In this document: piece after piece, positions 41,171 through 46,261 of the stretch | How positions within the stretch are numbered: position 1 is the stretch's first letter | How the letters are laid out: each line of letters begins with the position of its first letter | Assembly: GCA_028703305.1 (NCBI GenBank) | Contig: JAQVNC010000005.1 | Span: 1 to 46,261 of the forward strand | Reading direction: 5' to 3' | DNA length: 46,261 nucleotides | Source of the DNA: Patescibacteria group bacterium | GTDB taxonomy: Bacteria > Patescibacteriota > Patescibacteriia > Patescibacteriales > GWC2-42-12 | Notes under the pieces: model-generated | Databases searched by the model: none | Told to the model about the DNA's origin: nothing | The model's input: the letters and a program-made list of their open reading frames with translations, nothing else | Translations under genes and position numbers: made by a program

Positions 41171-43396
41171 ATGAAATTAGTCATCGTTGAGTCTCCAACC
41201 AAAGCCAAAACCATCGCCAAATTTTTAGGCGCCGGCTTTAATATAGAATCATCTTTCGGCCATGTCCGGGATTTGCCGGTCAGTAAAATGGGCATTGATA
41301 TTGAACACGACTTTGAACCTAAATATGTCGTACCGGTTAAAGCTAAAAAAAATCTTAAAAAACTTCAGGCTTTAGCCAAAAAATCAGATAAAATCGTTCT
41401 GGCAACCGATGAAGACCGCGAAGGCGAAGCAATTGCTTGGCATCTGGCCGAAGCTCTTAAAATTAATCCTAAAGATACTGACCGCATCGTTTTTCATGAA
41501 ATTACCAAGTCGGCGGTTATAGAGGCTTTAGAGCATCCCAGAAAAATTGACATGAAGCTGGTTAACGCCCAACAGGCCAGAAGAATTCTTGACCGGCTGG
41601 TCGGCTATGAGCTCTCCCCTTTCTTATGGAAAAAAGTGGCTAAAGGCTTATCGGCCGGCCGCGTGCAATCGGTGGCGGTCCGCTTAATCGTTGAACGGGA
41701 ACGGGAAATAAAAAAATTTGTGACCCAAGAATACTGGTCGATTTCAGCTATGCTTAAAAACGCCGGCGAGCTACCATTTTTAGCCAGGCTGAATAAAATT
41801 AATGATAAAACCATTGATAAGCTGGAAATTAAAAATGAAGAACAAGCCAAAGAAATTTTAACCGCGCTTAACGGCGCCGAATACATAGTCGCCGATTTGG
41901 AAAAAAAACAAACTAAAAAACAGCCGCCTAAACCTTTCACCACCTCAAGCTTGCAGCAAACCGCCAACCGCTGGCTCGGCTTCTCGGCCAAGCAAACCAT
42001 GATGTTGGCGCAGCAGCTTTATGAAATAGGCTTTATAACTTACATGAGAACCGACTCCTTAAATTTAGCGGATAAATTCTTAAACGAGGCAGCTGAATAT
42101 TTAAGCGCCAATCTAGGCTCTACCTACGCGCTAAAAACGCCGCGGCGCTTCAAAACCAAGTCTAAGGGCGCGCAAGAAGCGCATGAAGCCATTAGGCCAT
42201 CCGAAGCCTCGCGCGCTCCGGAATCGGTGGCCAGCGAACTAAGTCCTAACCAAAATAAATTATATAAATTAATCTGGCAAAGGGCTTTAGCCTCGCAAAT
42301 GAGCGAAGCCATAGTTGATGCCACGGTAGTTGATATTCTCGCCCAAAATACGCCTTACCAATTTAGGGCCAACGGCCAAATTTTAAAATTTGACGGCTAT
42401 TTGAAAATTTATCCGGAAAAAAGCCAAGAGATAGAACTGCCGGAACTAAAAATAAAAGAAAAACTTGACTTGGAAGAAATAAAACCGGAACAGCATTTTA
42501 CCAAGCCGCCAGCCAGATATTCTGATGCCGGTTTGGTTAAGGAATTGGAAAAATACGGCATTGGCCGGCCGTCAACTTATGCCCCGACTATCGCCACTAT
42601 CGTTGACAGAAATTATGTCCAGCGCGACGAGCATAAACGCTTAGAGCCGACCGACATTGCTTTTGTGGTCAACGACTTATTGGTTGAGCACTTTCCTAAA
42701 ATCGTGGATTATCAATTTACCGCCAAGCTGGAAAACGATCTGGACTTAATCGCCGACGGCGAAGTTAAATGGCAGCCGGTGATTAAAGAATTCTATGAGC
42801 CTTTTCACGCAAATTTGGAAAATAAATACGAAGTTATAAATAAAAATGACATTATGCCCGAAGAAAAATCAAGCGAGGTGTGCGATAAATGCGGCGCGCC
42901 CATGATTATTAAAACCGGCCGTTATGGAAAATTCTTAGCCTGTAGCGGTTTTCCCGAATGTAAAAATATTAAATCCATGCCCGGCACGGATAAAGATAAA
43001 AATGGCCAAGCAGACAGCGAAGAAATAAAAGAGTTAAAAGAAAAATATAAAGCCGAAGTTTGCGAAAAATGCGGTTCGCCTATGGCCATTAAAATCGGTA
43101 AATTCGGCCCGTTTCTAGCCTGCACCGGTTATCCCAAATGCAAAAATTTAAAAAATATTACCGGCGGCGCCGGTAGCACCGGCATAACCTGCCCGGTTTG
43201 CGGCAAAGGCGAAATTGTGCAAAAGCGCAGCCGCCGCGGCATCTTTTACGCCTGCAACCAATATCCGGACTGCAAAACCGCTTTCTGGGGAAAACCGACC
43301 GGAGAAAAATGCCCTGACTGCGGTAGTTTATTAATAGAAGACGCGAAAAAAGGCGAAGTTAAATGTTCCAATAAAGATTGTGGTTTTATAAAATAA
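41171..43396 (+). CDS. topA: DNA topoisomerase I with C-terminal zinc fingers
   Basis: MKLVIVESPTKAKTIAKFLG…ATDEDREGEAIAWH…ITYMRTDS; repeated CxxC…C zinc motifs. Confidence 0.96.
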   Translation: MKLVIVESPTKAKTIAKFLGAGFNIESSFGHVRDLPVSKMGIDIEHDFEPKYVVPVKAKKNLKKLQALAKKSDKIVLATDEDREGEAIAWHLAEALKINPKDTDRIVFHEITKSAVIEALEHPRKIDMKLVNAQQARRILDRLVGYELSPFLWKKVAKGLSAGRVQSVAVRLIVEREREIKKFVTQEYWSISAMLKNAGELPFLARLNKINDKTIDKLEIKNEEQAKEILTALNGAEYIVADLEKKQTKKQPPKPFTTSSLQQTANRWLGFSAKQTMMLAQQLYEIGFITYMRTDSLNLADKFLNEAAEYLSANLGSTYALKTPRRFKTKSKGAQEAHEAIRPSEASRAPESVASELSPNQNKLYKLIWQRALASQMSEAIVDATVVDILAQNTPYQFRANGQILKFDGYLKIYPEKSQEIELPELKIKEKLDLEEIKPEQHFTKPPARYSDAGLVKELEKYGIGRPSTYAPTIATIVDRNYVQRDEHKRLEPTDIAFVVNDLLVEHFPKIVDYQFTAKLENDLDLIADGEVKWQPVIKEFYEPFHANLENKYEVINKNDIMPEEKSSEVCDKCGAPMIIKTGRYGKFLACSGFPECKNIKSMPGTDKDKNGQADSEEIKELKEKYKAEVCEKCGSPMAIKIGKFGPFLACTGYPKCKNLKNITGGAGSTGITCPVCGKGEIVQKRSRRGIFYACNQYPDCKTAFWGKPTGEKCPDCGSLLIEDAKKGEVKCSNKDCGFIK

Positions 43397-43400
43397 ACAA

Positions 43401-43530
43401 AAAACACCCCATTTAGGTAAATTATTCAGATGCGCATACGAATTTGTAGAGAATTTTCAAAAAAATTATTTTTGAAAATTCGCCCAAAATTCGTCTAAGC
43501 AGATAATAATTTACCTAAATGGGGTGTTTT
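43401..43530. terminator. 130-bp hairpin between convergent genes (perfect 26-bp outer arms)
   Basis: AAAACACCCCATTTAGGTAAATTATT … AATAATTTACCTAAATGGGGTGTTTT; inner hairpin GAATTTTCAAAAA/TTTTTGAAAATTC. Confidence 0.8.
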
Positions 43531-43540
43531 TAATAAAATT

Positions 43541-43843
43541 TTATACTTCTCTTTTACTTCGTTTCTTTTTTTCCGCGCGATTTTTCAAAAGCTCAACTAA
43601 TTTTTTTATTCCTTCAAAAATTAACGGCAGATAAGATGCGCTATGCTCAATTTTTTCTTTTAACATTTTCACCAATTCATCAAATTTATTAAGCCGATCG
43701 CGGGTCTCTTTAACCACTTTAAAAAATTGCTGCAATATCCTGGCCAAATAATAAAGCGCCCAGCAAGAAAATATGGTAAATAACAAAACCGACAAAGCAA
43801 TAATTATATTTAACAAATCACGGCTATCATTGATTGGCGGCAT
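43541..43843 (-). CDS. hypothetical membrane protein
   Basis: N-terminal TM, coiled-coil-like remainder. Confidence 0.55.
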   Translation of the reverse strand: MPPINDSRDLLNIIIALSVLLFTIFSCWALYYLARILQQFFKVVKETRDRLNKFDELVKMLKEKIEHSASYLPLIFEGIKKLVELLKNRAEKKKRSKREV

Positions 43844-43855
43844 AAATTTATAAAA

Positions 43856-44227
43856 TTAAGATAAATTATTTGTAGTTTCCTCTATATGATCTTCCGGCTT
43901 TACTTCAACTATATTGTTCACATCCGCCAATTCAACCTTTATCCCCCCAACTTTCCCCGCGAACCAGTTATAAATACCGGCCGCGATATAACCCAAACAA
44001 AAGCCGATTAAAGCCGTAACCAAAGAAGATAAAACTCCCAATAAAAGTCCGGCGCCAACGTTAAATAAAGTTACTAAAATAACCGAGCCGGAAAAATCTT
44101 TTTGCATCATAATATTGGCCATAGTTGATACGGCCACGGATAAAGCTATAAAAAAACCAACCAACCCATAAATTAAAGCTATTATTTTCGCCAACGATGT
44201 TTTGTTAATGCTTTTTATTTCTTTCAT
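43856..44227 (-). CDS. hypothetical membrane protein
   Basis: Multiple TM segments; start refined to MKEIKSIN. Confidence 0.55.
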   Translation of the reverse strand: MKEIKSINKTSLAKIIALIYGLVGFFIALSVAVSTMANIMMQKDFSGSVILVTLFNVGAGLLLGVLSSLVTALIGFCLGYIAAGIYNWFAGKVGGIKVELADVNNIVEVKPEDHIEETTNNLS

Positions 44228-44299
44228 TGCGCTAGAAATCCGCATAATAATTTAATAATTTATAATTTATCTCTTTCATTATAGCATAAATCTCTTTGA

Positions 44300-45133
44300 C
44301 TATAAACCCAGCCGGCTCTTAATCTTATTTATAATCTCTTCGGTCGTAAAATGCGCCTTTACCAAATAATCATTTGCTCCTAAAGCTAAAGCTTTTTTAT
44401 TATCTTCTTCTTGGCCTAAATTAGTAAGCATAATAACCGGCACGTTTTTTACCAGCCTATTCTTATGGGCGCGAATTTCTTTTAAAACCTCAAAACCATC
44501 CATGGCCGGTAAAATAATGTCCAGCAAAACAATCGCCGGATTAAATTCGCCAACCTTTTTTACGGCCTCTTCCCCATTAACCGCGACAGCAACATTAAAG
44601 CCTTCTTTCTTTAATTTTTTATAACAGATGTCGCGCAAAAACGAATCGTCTTCAACCAACAATACTTTAGTGCCGCCTGCGCCTCCCTCTTCTTCCTGGT
44701 CGATTTTTTCTTCCGTTTGGTTATCGCTCTCGGCTCGCCCGTTTAAAACATTTCTTGCTTTTTTTATTACCTCGCCCGGATTAATTTGGGTCTTAATTAT
44801 ATAATCAATCGCTCCTAAATTTTTTATTTTTTCCAATTCAACGTCCTGACCGGAATTGGAAATTACAATTATCGGAATTTTATTATTACTCTTTTGCAAA
44901 CTTTCCAAAACTTCATAACCGTTCATTTTCGGCATAACAATATCAAGCAAAATTAAATCCGGCTTGAAACTCTGGATTTTATTAAGGCCTTCTTCTCCGT
45001 TCGCGCCGACCGCCACTTCAAACCCTTCTAATTTAAATTTTGACGATAATACGCTGGCTAAAGCGTCCTCATCCTCTATTATTAAAATTTTATTGTTCGC
45101 TCCTTCGAAAATTTCATTTTTTTTAATTGGCAT
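44300..45133 (-). CDS. tandem-REC response regulator without output domain
   Basis: Two REC domains (KILIIEDEDALAS… and KVLLVEDDSFLRD…). Confidence 0.85.
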   Translation of the reverse strand: MPIKKNEIFEGANNKILIIEDEDALASVLSSKFKLEGFEVAVGANGEEGLNKIQSFKPDLILLDIVMPKMNGYEVLESLQKSNNKIPIIVISNSGQDVELEKIKNLGAIDYIIKTQINPGEVIKKARNVLNGRAESDNQTEEKIDQEEEGGAGGTKVLLVEDDSFLRDICYKKLKKEGFNVAVAVNGEEAVKKVGEFNPAIVLLDIILPAMDGFEVLKEIRAHKNRLVKNVPVIMLTNLGQEEDNKKALALGANDYLVKAHFTTEEIINKIKSRLGL

Positions 45134-45151
45134 ATGATTTTATTTAATAAA

Positions 45152-46252
45152 CTATAAATTAGACGTTTCAATAGGCTGTTGCCGGATGGGTATAAAAAAG
45201 CTGACTTCCGTGCCTTTGCCTTCTTCGCTTTTTAAACTAACTTGGCCATTATGCTTTTCAACGATATTCTTAACCATGAATAAGCCCAGGCCGGTGCCTT
45301 CGGTTTCCAGCTTGACCACGTTCGCCGCCCTAAAAAATTTAGTAAATAATTTCGGCTGATCTTCGGCCGGAATGCCGACTCCTTGATCATTAATTTTAAC
45401 ATGAAGATTCTGTTTGTCAACTTCAACAATAATTTTAATTTTGCCGTATTCGGGAGTATATTTTATCGCGTTAGACAATAAATTTTGTATAACCATAACC
45501 ATCCTTTCCTTGTCCAAAAATATCTTTAGCGGGCGGGACGGTTTTTTGATTATCAGCTCCTGATGGTTCTTGACCACCAAGCTCTCAACGTTGCTTAGCG
45601 CCGCGCTTAAGACTTCTTGGAAATCGGCTTTTTCAAAATTAAAGCCGAACTTGCCTTCCTCAATGCGGGAAACATTTAATAAATCATTAACCAGCCTGAT
45701 AATTCTCTCATTGCTTAAATAACCTTTGTTTAAAAGCTCCTGCTGCTCTATGCTTAGCTTCCCAGCGTCGCCGTCCAAAATCATTTTAATTACCCATTTA
45801 ATGGCCGATAAGGGTGTCCTTAATTGATGGGCGGCAATGGAAATAAATTCGGATTTCATTTTATCAATCGCTTTTTCTCTGGTAGTATCATAAAATATTT
45901 TCATAACGCCAAGCGGCTGGCTGTCAACGCTTAGCACTTTGGCCGTAATAACTTTGTAAGTTGCTTCTTTATTATCTTCTTTAATGGTAATTTCCTCGGC
46001 TATAAAAACTTGCCCCTTAATATCTTTGTCAATTTGCTTGATTTCATAATCTTTTTTAATAATCGGCTTAAAATTAGCGATGCTGAATTTATTGTCCGCG
46101 GAAACTTGTTTGCCTAAATCGGCGTTTGATAAGCCAAAAACTCTGGTAGCCGCCGGATTAATCATGCTGATTTTATAATTTTTATCCAAAACAATAATCG
46201 GGTCGGTAAAATTGGCGATAATCGCCAAAGTTTTATTTTTTTCCTCTTCCAT
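45152..46252 (-). CDS. PAS-containing sensor histidine kinase
   Basis: EFISIAAHQLRTPLSAIKW H box; NLLSNAIKYTPE N box; GTGLGLFMVKNIVE. Confidence 0.93.
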   Translation of the reverse strand: MEEEKNKTLAIIANFTDPIIVLDKNYKISMINPAATRVFGLSNADLGKQVSADNKFSIANFKPIIKKDYEIKQIDKDIKGQVFIAEEITIKEDNKEATYKVITAKVLSVDSQPLGVMKIFYDTTREKAIDKMKSEFISIAAHQLRTPLSAIKWVIKMILDGDAGKLSIEQQELLNKGYLSNERIIRLVNDLLNVSRIEEGKFGFNFEKADFQEVLSAALSNVESLVVKNHQELIIKKPSRPLKIFLDKERMVMVIQNLLSNAIKYTPEYGKIKIIVEVDKQNLHVKINDQGVGIPAEDQPKLFTKFFRAANVVKLETEGTGLGLFMVKNIVEKHNGQVSLKSEEGKGTEVSFFIPIRQQPIETSNL

Positions 46253-46261
46253 TTCTCTCCT

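Noticed and set aside
1-46261. CRISPR array, prophage, transposase or toxin-antitoxin system
   Set aside because: No regularly spaced direct repeats and no cas, phage structural or transposase motifs seen in the ORF translations

Overview
This 46 kb window looks like a chromosomal segment of a Patescibacteria/CPR-type bacterium. That placement is an inference from compact genes, VirB2-like pilin-headed giant surface proteins, CPR-style intergenic palindromes and orphan small ORFs. Most genes to ~30.8 kb lie on the minus strand. Recognisable genes include nrdR-nrdD-nrdG, ftsA-ftsZ, dgkA-ybeY, prfB with its +1 frameshift site, a two-piece comEC, an RSH (p)ppGpp enzyme, rpsU, hisS, lepB, an LCP protein, der, pth, dprA, topA and two-component genes, plus a tRNA-Pro(GGG). 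The strongest unusual signal is at 1.47-2.79 kb. Three adjacent leaders each have a sigma70-like promoter, a 27-31 codon leader peptide dominated by one amino-acid class (Phe/Tyr: MIKTIQKTVFSFYFYFYFLSRRAVFCGVLTS; Ile: MNLSAKQTIISQTIIINGIIAIGFRAA; Leu: MIQAINKSLLLGLLLLLPYRVACSRMS), and an intrinsic terminator whose 3' arm is duplicated inside the leader-peptide coding sequence. That is the layout of ribosome-mediated transcription attenuators, but here they precede unrecognised small-protein genes instead of biosynthetic operons. Other notable items are a 46-aa separately encoded glycyl-radical domain for NrdD (missed by the ORF track), paired NrdR boxes over the nrdR promoter, a candidate ncRNA with a 179-bp palindrome, a leader with a possible SD-sequestering loop, and an in-frame palindromic insertion in hisS.
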